64,000 nt of DNA from Xenoacremonium recifei. Lineage: Eukaryota > Ascomycota > Sordariomycetes > Hypocreales > Nectriaceae. Below are positions 10,459-21,263 of the stretch, piece by piece. The notes below the pieces were generated by a model. It was given only the letters and a program-made list of their open reading frames with translations, was not told where the DNA came from and made no database searches. Positions within the stretch are counted from its first letter, which is position 1, and each line of letters opens with the position of its first letter. Position numbers and translations under genes: made by a program. Location: the NCBI GenBank assembly GCA_012184525.1, contig WOFQ01000047.1, positions 1-64,000 on the forward strand. Reading direction: 5' to 3'.

Positions 10459-11999
10459 TCAGCACTCCTCAACGCGGGACACAACCATCTCCATGCTCTT
10501 CAAGTTCTTAGCATCAGCCAGATCAGGCACCTCGGAATGCTTAACACCGTCAAACAGCTCGTCAATCTCCTCCAGGGTCTTGCCCTTGGTCTCGACCCAG
10601 AACAGGTAAACGAGGACCAGGAAGATGAAGTTCCAGCTGGCGTTAACCATGTATGTCTTCCAGCCGATGGCGTCGAACATGTAGGGGAACACCATGGTGA
10701 CGAAGATGCCGCAGGCCTTGGCCGTGAGCGTGAACATGGCCATACCGGTGGCTCGGATGTTGTAGGAGAGAACCTCAGGCGGGTACATGTTGGTCAGGGG
10801 CGTGAGACCGAACGAGTAGCAGCCAAGGTACAGGAATACAACGGCGACGGTGCCATATACGCCCGACTGGTTACCGCTGTCACCGTACACAGCCGTCATG
10901 GCGCCGACAAGGTAGAACAGGATAGTGCAGGACGCGAGTGAGATGAGGCACAGCAGACGGCGACCCAGCTTCTCAGCCATCAGTGAGCCGCTCACGGCGA
11001 CGACAAACTGCCAAGCCGAGAGCACGAAGTTGATCTCCATCTGTGTCTTAGACGACGTGATGCCGGCCTGGCTGAGCATAGTACCGTAGTAGTAGGTGAT
11101 GATGTTGGAACCCGTCAGCATTGTCAGGGGCGCAACCGACAGGGCGAGGAAGAGACGCTTGCGGTTGGGCGCATCGCGGACAATCTCACGGAAGCCCATC
11201 TTCCGGCCGTCGCTCTTCTCGTACTCGAGCGTGTCGATGATCTCCTGGTATTGGATTTGCACCCCAGTGTCCTCAGCCGGGGCGCCGTTGAGACGGGCCA
11301 GCACCTGCAGGGCCTCCTCGGTGCGGTCGTTATAGATGAGCCATCGAGGAGACTCAGGCAGGAAGGGCAGAAGGGCGAGCACGCAGAGAGGAGGGAAGCC
11401 CTGGAGCAGGGAGGGGATGCGCCAGGCCCAGTTGGAGGGGTCCATCTGAGCAGTCTAGAGATTGTCAGTATTCGAGTCGAAAAGACGGGATCAGTTTGAC
11501 TTACACCGTAGCAGATACCGGCGGCGAGGAAGCTTCCCAGTGCCCAACAGGTGAAATACATGCCCAGCGCAAAGGGGCGCACTCGCGGAGCCGTCGTCTC
11601 AGATACATACGCACTGGCAGCCGTCTGGGCCAGACCGACACCCAGACCAATGACCATGCGACCGCTGATGAACATGGCGATGTTCTGCGCCGCTCCGCTA
11701 ATAGCTGCACCGATAACATTAAGAATGGCAGAGACCAAGATACCCTCCTTGCGGCCTCGCCAGTCAACGAGGTAACCAGCAAAGGGCGCAATCATGATGG
11801 CACCCAAGTACGTGGCCGTTGAGTTGACGGCGATGGTAGCAGTGTCCAGGTGGAAGTAGTTTCCATAGCTGCTCATCACGTTGACGGAACCCATAAGGGA
11901 GCCATCGTAGGCGATGGTCACGGAGTCGACGATGCAGACTGTGACGACCATGGCCGTCATCAGGCTCATCTTGAGCGTCTGGCTGAGATCGTCGTACAT
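10459..11999 (-). CDS. MFS sugar transporter (sugar porter family)
   Basis: Two exons, 11999-11505 and 11454-10459, join through a 50-nt GTAAGT...CTAG intron. They restore AGICYG-TAQMDPSNWAWR and give 496 residues. Sugar-porter hallmarks are present: the loop 2-3 motif DWRGRKEG, PESPRWLIY after helix 6, EKLGRRLL in loop 8-9, and VETKGKTLEEIDELF after helix 12. Hydrophobicity fits 12 TM helices. It probably sits in the plasma membrane and imports a hexose or an oligosaccharide such as cellobiose or another beta-glucoside. The substrate is inferred from the GH3 beta-glucosidase encoded 650 nt upstream on the same strand. Upstream CreA-type motifs suggest glucose repression. A further in-frame ATG upstream at 12143 is less likely as the start because its extra 48 residues look unlike a porter N-terminus. 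Confidence 0.9.
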
Positions 12000-12163
12000 G
12001 GCGGGCGGATGGGAGAGATACAAGACAGTCGTTCCTCTGCGCGGCCTAGCCAGGATGAATTCCCAGGGGGTCTGGTTCAGAGGTGCATACAGGAGTCTTA
12101 TATGTATGTCGATCGCCAGCCACCACCCCCATTCTAGCCTCACGCGTTATCTGGAACACTTAT

Positions 12164-12350
12164 CCGGGGATCGAGACTTCGAGACGCCTGCTCTGCGGGG
12201 AAAACCGACGGGTCCAGGGCCGAAGTCGCCAAGCGTGCTAGGGAGCAGGGTGGAAGCGGACATCTCCGCGCGCAGAGCTCCAACGAGAGCGGAGGGGTTA
12301 GTCAAGGGTTTTCGCCCATCGCACGACTCAGGTGCACGGAGAACCCGGGG
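12164..12350. promoter_or_regulatory. Putative CreA sites upstream of the sugar transporter
   Basis: Three hexamers match the CreA/Cre1 consensus SYGGRG: CCGGGG at 12164-12169, GCGGGG at 12195-12200 and CCGGGG at 12345-12350. They lie 165-350 nt upstream of the transporter ATG. The motif is short, so chance matches are expected; clustering before a carbohydrate gene raises the likelihood. Confidence 0.4.
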
Positions 12351-12651
12351 TTTGGCCCAGTCAGCGGCGAGGAGCGTTTCTGGGGGGGGCAGAATGCTGG
12401 GGTACGGTGATGCCTCGGTTATAGAGAGACACGGCAATAGTGCATCCTTCGGGGCGAAGAGATTTCTGCGTGGTTCCTGGGAATGGGGAAAATCAAATGG
12501 CATGGGAGTTGGGGATGGCATCGAAAAGCTGCAGATAGGAGAGTGTCGATGCTCTACTAGTCTCGCATATGCATGCAGTATAGATAACCTAGGGGGAACA
12601 CTTGCGCTCAACACCACTCCTATGCGTCCTATCTATCTATTTTATCTTCCA

Positions 12652-15186
12652 TCACTCCACCGTGACATCCACCTCGGCCGCAATGTGTCGAGAGCTCGTC
12701 CCGATAAGGCACTTATACACTCCCTTGTCCACCCTCCAGCGGCCTTCGCCATCCGCATCAAACCAGCGCACCGCCGTAACATCCAGCTCTATCGTGACCC
12801 TGCGCGTCTCTCCCACCGGCACACGCACCTTGCGGAAGCCCACCAGGCTCTTAGGCGCCGCATCTCTGCCCTTCTCCGCGATAGCAGCCGAGCCCGCCAT
12901 GTATACTTGCACCACCTCGGCGCCCTCGCAGCCCCCCGTGTTAGTGACGGCCGCGGAGATGGCAGCTCGGCGTGACCCGTCGGCCACTATCACGCCCTCC
13001 ACGCTGATGTCGGAGAGTGCGAAGGTCGTGTACGAGAGCCCATAGCCAAACGCCCACAGCGGCTCGATGGCCTTTGCGTCGAACCAGCGGTAGCCAACTA
13101 ACACGCCCTCGCCGTACTCGGCGTGATCCCGCTCCGCGTCGCCGGGGAACCAGGCGTCGGACCCGTGGTCGGAGAGCTGGTGCGGGAACGTCAGGGGCAT
13201 CTTGCCGCTCGGAGACGCCCGCCCCAGCACCACATCTGCCAGTGCGTTGCCGTTCTCCTGGCCCTGGTACCAGGCATGAAGGATCGCCGGTGCTCGCGGG
13301 GCCCAGGGCATGGCTACGGCACAGGCTGATTGAGTAACGACCACAGTGTTGGGATTTGCGGCACAGATAGCTTCAACCAGCTCGTCGGTGCGTCGCGGGA
13401 GCTGCAGCGAGGTGCGGTCAATGCCCTCCTTTTCTGTGTCGTTGTTGTGTCCAACCACCAATACCACAGCGTCAGCGTTCTTGGCAGCATTGATAGCCTC
13501 ATCGAAGATAGCTTGCTCGTCCTTGCGGATCTCAAGTCCAACACGCACGCCCGAGAGCGTGTGGAAGAGAGTGTTGTCGTGAGGCGGGATAGGCGGTGGC
13601 ACGACGATGTTATCAATGCGGAACTTATACGCCTGTCCAGCAACGAGATCCAAGGCCGCAAAGCGGTTGGCGCTGCCGCAGTTCATAAAGGAGCCGCCCA
13701 TCTTGTTCCACTCCCGGTTGTCGATAAGCAGTTTGTCGTTTATGTACAGACATGTCTTGCCCGTGTTAGACAAACTAAAGTCGTATGTCCCTGAAGCAGG
13801 AGGCGTCAGCGTGCCAGAGACACGGTAGCAGTGCTTCTGTCCGCGCAGGCTCTCAGGGGTATCTCCGTCGCTCATCATAAACAGGATCGAGTTCTGCCAG
13901 TGCGAGGAACCGACGATGGGCCCTTCAAACTCGTGGCCCTGGTAGAAGTCTACCGTCAGACCTGGCTTGCCCTCCGCCGTCTTGAGCATATCTCCCGCCA
14001 AGGGCGGCTGAATGTTGGTGTAGATGCCCTGGGAAAAGGATATCTCAATGGACTCATTCGCCTCCTTGGCAGCGGCTGAGATAGAATCAAAGGGGTTGGT
14101 GATGTAGTAGGGGTTAACAGCTGCGCTACCCGTACCGCCTGTGGTGGGCTTCTTCGCGTTCGGTCCAATGATGGCCAGTTTCTTGATTTTCTGGGGTTGA
14201 AGAGGCAAAATATTGGCCTTATTCTTGAGCAGGACGATGGCCCCTGTGGCAGCATCTCTCGCAGCCTGGCGGAACTCTGGAAGATCAGAGTTCTTCTCCT
14301 TGCCCGTGGCCTCCTCCTCTGCGCCCAACAGCCCAGCCCGGTCGAGAAGCTTGAGAAGACGCCTCACGCAAGCGTCCACGTGAAGTTGCTCAGAGACTTT
14401 CCCTTCGTTGACTGCCGCCACAAGTGCCTTGCCGTACCGGATAGGGGGGCCTGGCATTTCCAGATCTGTGCCAGCGATGACACTCTTCACAGTGTCGTTC
14501 AGACCACCCCAATCACTCATCGCCAACTCATCGTACTTCCACTCCTTTCTCAACACATCCTGCAGGAGAAACGTGTTGCAGTCTGCATGCTCGCCGTTTA
14601 TTTTGGGATACGCCGTCATAATCGTCCACGGCTCCGCATCCAGCGCCATCTCAAACGGCCTGAGATAAATCTCACGCAGCGTCCGCTCGTCGATCTGCTG
14701 GTCCATGTTGAAGCGCCTCGTCTCCATGTCATTCGCCACGTAGTGCTTCATACACGCACCCACTCCCTTGCTCTGAACGCCACGGATGTAAGCCGTGGCC
14801 ATCACGCCCGTGAGATACGGATCCTCGCCAAAGTTCTCAAAGTTACGTCCGCCGAGGGGCGAGCGGCTGATGTTCATCGTAGGTGCCAGCAGCACATGCG
14901 AGTTCTTGCTTTGCGTCTCGGCACCCAGCACCTCACCGATGCGCTCCACGACTTCAGGATCAAACGTTGCGCCCAACGAGATGCCGCATGGGATGAAGGT
15001 TGTGTGCGTGCCGTCGATCCAGGTAGCGCCTCGCACGCCGGCCGGGCCATCCGTCGCCTTGAGGCTCCTGATTCCGAGTCGCGGGATGTCGAGCGTCTCC
15101 CACATATTCTTGCCCGCCAGGAGGTGGCATTTCTCCTCAAGAGACAACTCCTTGAGGAGAGCCTCGATCTTGCTGTTCTGGGCCAT
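12652..15186 (-). CDS. Intracellular GH3 beta-glucosidase with PA14 domain
   Basis: Single exon, 844 residues, the usual length for PA14-containing GH3 enzymes. The N-terminal TIM-barrel domain includes KATDGPAGVRG, LAPTMNISRSPLGGRNFE, KHYVANDMETRRF and the nucleophile loop MSDWGG with Asp225. The second catalytic domain starts around residue 300 (GAIVLLKNKANILPL). A PA14 insert follows (about 390-540, including YDFSLSNTGKTCLYINDKLL), then the rest of domain 2 and a C-terminal fibronectin-III-like domain (SLVGFRKVRVPVGETRRVTI). There is no signal peptide (MAQNSKIEALLKELSLEEK), so the enzyme should be cytosolic and act on imported beta-glucosides, releasing glucose. The neighbouring transporter on the same strand supports that role. 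CreA-like motifs lie about 245-255 nt upstream. Confidence 0.95.
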   Translation of the reverse strand: MAQNSKIEALLKELSLEEKCHLLAGKNMWETLDIPRLGIRSLKATDGPAGVRGATWIDGTHTTFIPCGISLGATFDPEVVERIGEVLGAETQSKNSHVLLAPTMNISRSPLGGRNFENFGEDPYLTGVMATAYIRGVQSKGVGACMKHYVANDMETRRFNMDQQIDERTLREIYLRPFEMALDAEPWTIMTAYPKINGEHADCNTFLLQDVLRKEWKYDELAMSDWGGLNDTVKSVIAGTDLEMPGPPIRYGKALVAAVNEGKVSEQLHVDACVRRLLKLLDRAGLLGAEEEATGKEKNSDLPEFRQAARDAATGAIVLLKNKANILPLQPQKIKKLAIIGPNAKKPTTGGTGSAAVNPYYITNPFDSISAAAKEANESIEISFSQGIYTNIQPPLAGDMLKTAEGKPGLTVDFYQGHEFEGPIVGSSHWQNSILFMMSDGDTPESLRGQKHCYRVSGTLTPPASGTYDFSLSNTGKTCLYINDKLLIDNREWNKMGGSFMNCGSANRFAALDLVAGQAYKFRIDNIVVPPPIPPHDNTLFHTLSGVRVGLEIRKDEQAIFDEAINAAKNADAVVLVVGHNNDTEKEGIDRTSLQLPRRTDELVEAICAANPNTVVVTQSACAVAMPWAPRAPAILHAWYQGQENGNALADVVLGRASPSGKMPLTFPHQLSDHGSDAWFPGDAERDHAEYGEGVLVGYRWFDAKAIEPLWAFGYGLSYTTFALSDISVEGVIVADGSRRAAISAAVTNTGGCEGAEVVQVYMAGSAAIAEKGRDAAPKSLVGFRKVRVPVGETRRVTIELDVTAVRWFDADGEGRWRVDKGVYKCLIGTSSRHIAAEVDVTVE

Positions 15187-15429
15187 GCTGAGTTGAGTTG
15201 TGATTCCCCGCTATTCGCTCATGAACGTCCGGAGTCCAGGCCCGTCTCGAACAATCCAAGGATTCAACAACTGGTAAGAGTGAACAAAAGAGGCACAGAG
15301 ATTCACAAAGCTCTGTTACCCCAGGAGCCGTGAGTACTCTTGAGTCTCAGACACGGCAGATCGTCTGTCTTTTTTATTACCGACGCTTGTGGAGATGTTC
15401 CGCTTCATCGGCATTTCATAGCCAGACTC

Positions 15430-15445
15430 CCCCGGGCTCCCCCGC
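15430..15445. promoter_or_regulatory. Putative paired CreA sites upstream of GH3
   Basis: CCCCGG (15430-15435) and CCCCGC (15440-15445) read CCGGGG and GCGGGG on the gene's strand, both SYGGRG matches 10 nt apart. Paired sites are the arrangement CreA usually needs in vivo. They lie about 245-260 nt upstream of the ATG. Confidence 0.4.
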
Positions 15446-15446
15446 C

Positions 15447-17415
15447 AGACGCCGGTCCTCGGAGCCGGTCTTCCGTCTGTCTCAATGTGACGCTGGACTT
15501 TCTTTTCAAACATCTAGAGTACTAATAATGTGACATTTGATGCAATTGACAATCCTTTGCCGGCATTGTGCATAACAAGCGTGAACGATGAGCGCTTACT
15601 CCACAATTTACTGCGACATCTCAGATTCATCCCGGCCAAGGATCCTGGGCAGCTCTACAGTGCACGCTCCAATTCGTCAAAGCGGTATCATTTGACCTGA
15701 AAACTAACCAGGTTCGTTTCCAAGACCGGCCGTGGCAAAGAAAACTCTATCCATATCCCTGGGACTCTCCTGGTCGAGACATTCTCAGCGAAGTCTGGCG
15801 TGGGCGGTCTTCTCCGCGGCTAGGAATGTTTGGACACGAGTCACAAGTTAGCCTTCTACCAATAGCACCGAGCTAGATTCGATGACCAGATCCGCCTAAC
15901 CCCAGGATGGGGCTTGCAGAATGTCACTCCTTGTGGAGGAGCGGACTTCTCCATCACCGAGAACGCGAGCTTCCTCCATTGAGGCTCAGAATAGCACTCT
16001 TACGAGACAGGGCATGGCTTCTGAGATCTACTCAACAATGTTCTGGACCTTTGCACTATTGACTTATGTCGATTATTCTTGCCTCTTGTGGCTTATCCTT
16101 GAGCACTGGTGTCAGTAGGAGGGCTTTGGGCAAGGGTCGAGGTTTTCTATTTGTCATTGAGTAATCTCTTCTGCAAGAATGATCAATCAATCTTACATGC
16201 AGCTTGCGTTGTCCCTATTATTCGGCCTTGGTTTGTACCGTCTCTTCATAGATTCGTGCCTCGTGGAGTAGTCTTGTCACCTCTAGCCCTTACTTTAATG
16301 AGAGAAAAGGAAATTCAAATGAGAGCAAGAGTACCCAGATCGGATGATTCCGATCGGTCGGGGGCTGCGACGATGTACACGTTTGGGCTGCATATTAGGG
16401 TGGGTATGTCACTTTTACGGAAGTTAAACGTGTTCCTTCAGTGATAGAATAGTCGTATTGCTTTCTTGTTGAGTAAACATAGAGCAACGTCGCTTTAGCA
16501 AAGTTAAACCTCGTAGGGAGACTCGTTACTTGACTGTGTCGAAGGCTACCTCAATATCTGAAGCAGAATCACGCTCTCCGATAATCAACGAGGAAGTCAA
16601 AGTGTCCAAGCTGATAGCTAGCAAAATGTGACATTATATGAGACATCTAGTAACCTTGGCGAGCTGAGATAAGTAAAGACACCCGTCATAATTCTACGTG
16701 TGTTGTAGTGCTCCTTGGCTTTGAGCGCCCGCACTTGTCAATCTTGATTGTGAACGATACTCTACCTTTGTTCATCTCCATTATTATCTCTCTCTCAGTG
16801 GTGAAGTCCGCCTAGCTCGTATCAGCCTGACATATCGTTATCGTCACGTAGAAGGCCTCCTTGGTTGATATGGCAGACTATCATCGGCGCTGACCGACAG
16901 AGCATCACAACGACACTTAGCCTTATCCTGTGTAGCAAGCACCCCAAACTCCCTTTCCTCTTTAATTGGGATCCAAATTCTCACTGGCAGTCATCATTCT
17001 TAAAGGGGCAAACTTTTTGGGTGTTGTGAGATACTTGTACATCCTTTGACTTAGAATGTTACAATACCAAGGGCGGTTCGTCCGAAACAGAATCGCCAAG
17101 TGCACACACATGGTTTTCCCTGTATGCACGATGAGATTATTCTTCAGACTGAGTGGGCGAGAATCACGGCTCTTGGACCATCTAGCAGGCCACCGATGAT
17201 TCAAGTATCGAAATGGCTGTGTGAATAGTAGAAGGGGACAGCAATTCTCAGCCAAAATTAATTGGACGAGGGCGAAGCTATATTCCTGGCGAGCTGCATT
17301 CTTTGCTTTATTATTGGCCGTAATAATCTTTTCAGCCTTAGAAGGAGTGTAGCGTGCGCCGTGGCCCGTGACCTTGGCTCACATTCAAGTTTTCATCAAT
17401 AGACCCTCGTGAATC
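15447..17415. other. Gene-poor intergenic stretch
   Basis: About 2 kb with only short ORFs in mixed frames (for example at 15921-16118, 16109-16444 and, on minus, 17255-16962). None shows a recognisable motif or coherent splicing. I see no RNA gene or repeat. It is probably promoter and spacer DNA. Confidence 0.6.
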
Positions 17416-18426
17416 ATGGTACTGGTTACCTCCAAGCTCGACAGAGCTGAGACTTCTCAAATCATCCAAACCAAACTCATCCCTTCATTCATCTCAGAAC
17501 CACCCCGGGGCCATCTCCCCTGCGTAGGTCTTCTACCACAAGTCACTAGAATATCATCGTCTAATAATAGTTATTACAGCCTCGAGATGGACGGCAAGAA
17601 TCCCTGCGACTGGACTCCTCTTGTTCACGGTTATCTCGCCATCGATACGAAGCCGATCAGCACGCCTCGTCAGGAAGTCACTCATTTCATTGGCCGCCCC
17701 GAGAGAGAATCTCTCACCGTTGCTGTCTCTGCCCACATCGAGGACCTCGGCAATGTGTCTCTTCACTTCAAATTATTCGCTCGAGGACTAGGTCCAGTCC
17801 AGGAAATCGGTCGAATCATGATTTGGGCTACTCACGTCGCAGCCTGCTCGGTCATTGAGGTCGAAAATCCCCTGGAGACACTCCAAACATTCTGCCCTCA
17901 CGTGAAGAGAGCTCAGGACAAGGTGGTCAGTCTCCATATCGAAGCCCGTACTGCGCAACTCGCTGTTCCCTACGGCATAGAGGAGGAACTACTGGATCTG
18001 GGTGGTGGCCATATGGTCGCTCAGCTCCAGGCAATCCGACAAAGCATCAAGGCTCGAAATGGAACGCTCGGCTTCCATCTTATCCTTTCGGGCGACCCAG
18101 ACACCAAAGATTCCGTAGATCAACTGGCAAACATCTTCAGCCTCCCGGCCAAGTTCTTTCGTCAGTCCACAAACGCGGCCTCTTGCGAAGCTCCCGCCTA
18201 TGATCTCTACTCAATCCCCGGGTTGGCCGATTTCTCAACCGACTCGGCGGCCCTCAGAGTCCTACACTTCTCGACAGCTCTTCAGCATCAATTCTATCAT
18301 GTTGCTGGTGAGTGTACCGAAAAGCTGATCTGCTTCCGCTGTGGCCATCAGGACGACGTCGCCTCTATCAGTGGCTTTACCCCTACCAATTCGGATCACG
18401 ACGAGGACGTTTTTGTTGGTCTGTGA
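17416..18426 (+). CDS. Orphan hypothetical protein
   Basis: An uninterrupted ORF of 336 codons. It may begin at 17416, or at the internal ATG 17587 (MDGKNPCDWTPLVHGYLAID), which would give 279 residues. The later ATG is attractive because the preceding 57 residues look like leader sequence and include an intron-like tract. Features are a soluble alpha/beta-like composition, a Gly-rich turn (LDLGGGHMVAQ) and a C-terminal CFRCGH motif that could bind a metal but has only one Cys pair. There are no membrane spans. I do not recognise a family. The region around it is otherwise gene-poor and repeat-bearing, which fits a lineage-specific gene. Confidence 0.55.
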   Translation: MVLVTSKLDRAETSQIIQTKLIPSFISEPPRGHLPCVGLLPQVTRISSSNNSYYSLEMDGKNPCDWTPLVHGYLAIDTKPISTPRQEVTHFIGRPERESLTVAVSAHIEDLGNVSLHFKLFARGLGPVQEIGRIMIWATHVAACSVIEVENPLETLQTFCPHVKRAQDKVVSLHIEARTAQLAVPYGIEEELLDLGGGHMVAQLQAIRQSIKARNGTLGFHLILSGDPDTKDSVDQLANIFSLPAKFFRQSTNAASCEAPAYDLYSIPGLADFSTDSAALRVLHFSTALQHQFYHVAGECTEKLICFRCGHQDDVASISGFTPTNSDHDEDVFVGL

Positions 18427-18870
18427 GAGGCTCTTTTAGTTCTTGCGCTGCTCTTTGCCAATAACAAGCCACGGGCAGGATCATGAGACGAGCTAGCTTG
18501 GAGGGAGATACCGTTGTCCCATGTGTGAACAGGTTTAACCCTAGAGAAGGCCTGTTGATAGATGGTGCAAGGTCTAGATTTGGACGAAAATCGAGGCTTG
18601 AGGGTGATGAAGATTATGCATTATAATGTAGCTATATCATTCGGCAAAAATGAAAGCAGTTCTATCCAACTACTCCCCAATATTTTATCTACTGTGAGTC
18701 TTTGCAATGCGATCTAACCTGCAACAAAGCATAATTCTATAATGACCCATTTTTCCCCGTTTGGTGTTTGTTGAAGGCCTCGCAACAACTGCAACACCTG
18801 GACTTAAGCTCGGATATCAGGGGTGATATATTGTTGGCGGCACGGGTGTAAAAGCCCTGGATATCGTCGG

Positions 18871-18930
18871 AGGCTTGGGTGTCGCAGGCTTAGGTGTCTG
18901 AGGCTCGGGTGTCGGAGGCTCGGGTGAGTA
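18871..18930. repeat. 15-bp tandem repeat, four copies
   Basis: Four successive units of the form AGGCTyGGGTGTCGs lie head to tail with a few substitutions. They sit in non-coding sequence downstream of the orphan ORF. Confidence 0.8.
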
Positions 18931-19344
18931 GGAGCAAGTTACGCAGCCTCCATTCTAGGACCTCTGCGGTTTCGTTAGACACGTCGAAAGGCAGGAGCCG
19001 GTCTCTAACATACCTGACAAGTAAATCGAAGCACAGCGACGGCAGATCTGGTCAAGGATCGAGTAGAACCTTATTGATCGCGATATGAAGTCTTTAGTAT
19101 CATTCTCTGTAAAGTCCTTGAGTACCTTTAAGGGGTAGAGAGCATCGCGTGCGGTGCCGTCAAAAGGGATTGCCGTGATAATAGGGAGATCGTGCGCTTC
19201 CGTCAAGGGCACCAGTGACATAACGTGCGCGTGCTGCGGCCGCAACAGATGGGAATAATTCCTTCCCGACCCTGCCTTTTGGATTAATGTCATTTGACCT
19301 ACCCATGATGAGAGAGAAGAATAGGGAGTATGAAGAGAGGAGAA

Positions 19345-19585
19345 AATTCTCTGACACCCTGGTCTTGTACTTTGTACCTGAGTTCTCTCAAACACCCCAG
19401 TCTGGTACTTATCCTTTGTACCCAAGTTCTCTCAAACACCCCAGTCTGGTACGTACCCAAGTTCTCTCTCAAACACCCCAGTCTGGTACGTACCCAAGTT
19501 CTCTCAAACACCCCAGTCTGGTACGTACCCAAGTTCTCTCAAACACCCCAGTCTGGTACTTTGTACCTGAGTTCTCGCCTTAATT
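19345..19585. repeat. Minisatellite, about 35-44 bp unit
   Basis: Five near-identical units plus one degenerate unit at the left end. Each holds the core AAACACCCCAGTCTGGTAC followed by a variable linker (GTACCCAAGTTCTCTC or TTTGTACCTGAGTTCTC). Unit lengths vary by small indels. Both strands stay open through the array, so ORFs here are repeat artefacts. Confidence 0.9.
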
Positions 19586-21263
19586 ATTAGCATGTTTGGG
19601 CTGATGTTTATTAAACCGCAGAAACATCTTAAATTTCGGCCTGAGAATATATTACTTCTAGAAAGTAGGTCCTCCACACGGCGCATGTTGGAGACTTTCA
19701 GGCAAAATTTGTCGAAGCATCTTCGAACTTCGAACTAGTATCTTGCTAAAGGGGCCTTCGATTACCAGGAGTATTTCGACCTGGTGAAGTCGGTCTTAAC
19801 ATACATATCTTCATTTCAAGGGGTCTAAATCGTTATCAACACTTTTCATAGTTTAAAGTCAAAAATCCTTTGAACAGATGCGGGTTGCTCAAGCCGCTCA
19901 GTCTCCTCATACAAAAACACACGCCTACTCAGCCGGGGTAAGATTCGCTCGCCAGTGATGTTTCCTATCCGGCTCATTCAGGTAAATGTTCACAACAAAG
20001 AACTTGTTGTGGACCTCGCATCTATAATTCTTGAGCCTGATGCAAGGTATTTAGCAGTAGATCATCTTATAACATCCCTAAGTTGGTGGAGTGACTTACG
20101 AGTCTAATCTCTGAAAATTTGCTTGTACTAAATCTCTTTCAAGAATTTCCATGAAGGAATGCCCCTTGCCATCAATAGGGATGAAATACTGCTTAGAATC
20201 CTGGGATTCGTCGTTGGCCGTGCGAACGAGTTGCACGGCATATGGCGGCTGGACTTCTATCAGACCAGTCGTAGCACCAGCATTTTTGGAAGAGCCTCGA
20301 TGATCGGTAGCCCACGCTATGAAAGTATTGAACTTTTCTTGGTGCCTCGGGTGCTGAGAGCGACATGGTGTGATAGCACCGCAACAGAAGAGATTGGACA
20401 TTACAACGGCTGTTCAAGTAGAGAGAGGTGCCTTGTCTGATAAAGAAAAGATGAATTCAGATTGGCAAGCAAATTACCTACGCCTCACACCACCAAGTCA
20501 AAGACTGTCTACTTATATTTCAACCTGCTTTCCAGGTCTTGAGACTGAAAACATAATCGGCATGACCTCTTCTGCAATAACCAACACAGCATTGCAACAA
20601 TTTGAGGCCTACCTTGCAAAGATAACCAATCCCAGTGTCTTAAACGTCCATGGCCTGAGGCTTATATCTGCCTTGCATTTTTTGAGGCCGCCTTTACAAT
20701 GGACCGAGTTTCAAGACAGAGACGGCACTTCGTGATCGGTAAGCTCACGCAATCATGCAGATTTTGAGGCCGCCCCTGGACGCGCCAATTAGCGATCATC
20801 CAGTCCGCCCACAAGACCATGAAAATGCACTTCTGTCTTCTATTTAATTCGCTCCTCCCACCTTGCCCTTCTTTTTTTTTTCCCTCCTCTTCTTTCATCC
20901 TTAACCTTCTATTTTGCCCTTTGGGCTCCTACATACGTTCTTCCTAGCAATTGTATCTGTTGCCAGCAAACACACAAGCCGTCGGGCGATTCCACCCCCT
21001 GCCGGTCTGGCCTAAATTTTGGTCGGAACCGGCCGGGGAGGTCCAACTGAAGGATACCTTCACATGTAATCGCATCACGAACAAGGCAGACTGTTTCATT
21101 TCTCTATGTATGTCCTCTCTGGATTTCTGGGGGAGAAGGCCCTCTTCCTCCGTATGATTGGGGCGACTCAGCTGTGAGTGAGCCGGCAGGACCGGACGAG
21201 CACGTTGAGGATGCCTCCGCAGGGGTGGCGGACAACTCTTCCATCGATGGTCAACAAGGGATC
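19586..21263. other. Gene-poor stretch with unassigned ORF fragments
   Basis: No convincing complete gene. A minus-strand open stretch at 20401-20096 has a protein-like composition (KFNTFIAWATDHRGSS, YFIPIDGKGHSFMEILERDL) but no start, no family match that I know and no clear exons. The phrase TTTTGAGGCCGCC appears at about 20682 and 20763. A poly-T tract is at about 20870-20882. Leader sequence of the zinc-finger gene may occupy the right end. Confidence 0.45.

Noticed and set aside
11914..12975. 353-codon plus-strand ORF across the transporter promoter and GH3 end
   Set aside because: Antisense to two clear genes and their promoter, with no motif; an artefact of GC-rich third positions.
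14197..15333. 378-codon plus-strand ORF opposite the GH3 gene
   Set aside because: Mirror of the GH3 coding sequence (His/Arg/Leu-rich shadow translation).
19287..19590. Repetitive ORFs encoding FSQTPQSG-type units
   Set aside because: They are translations of the minisatellite and occur in several frames and both strands.
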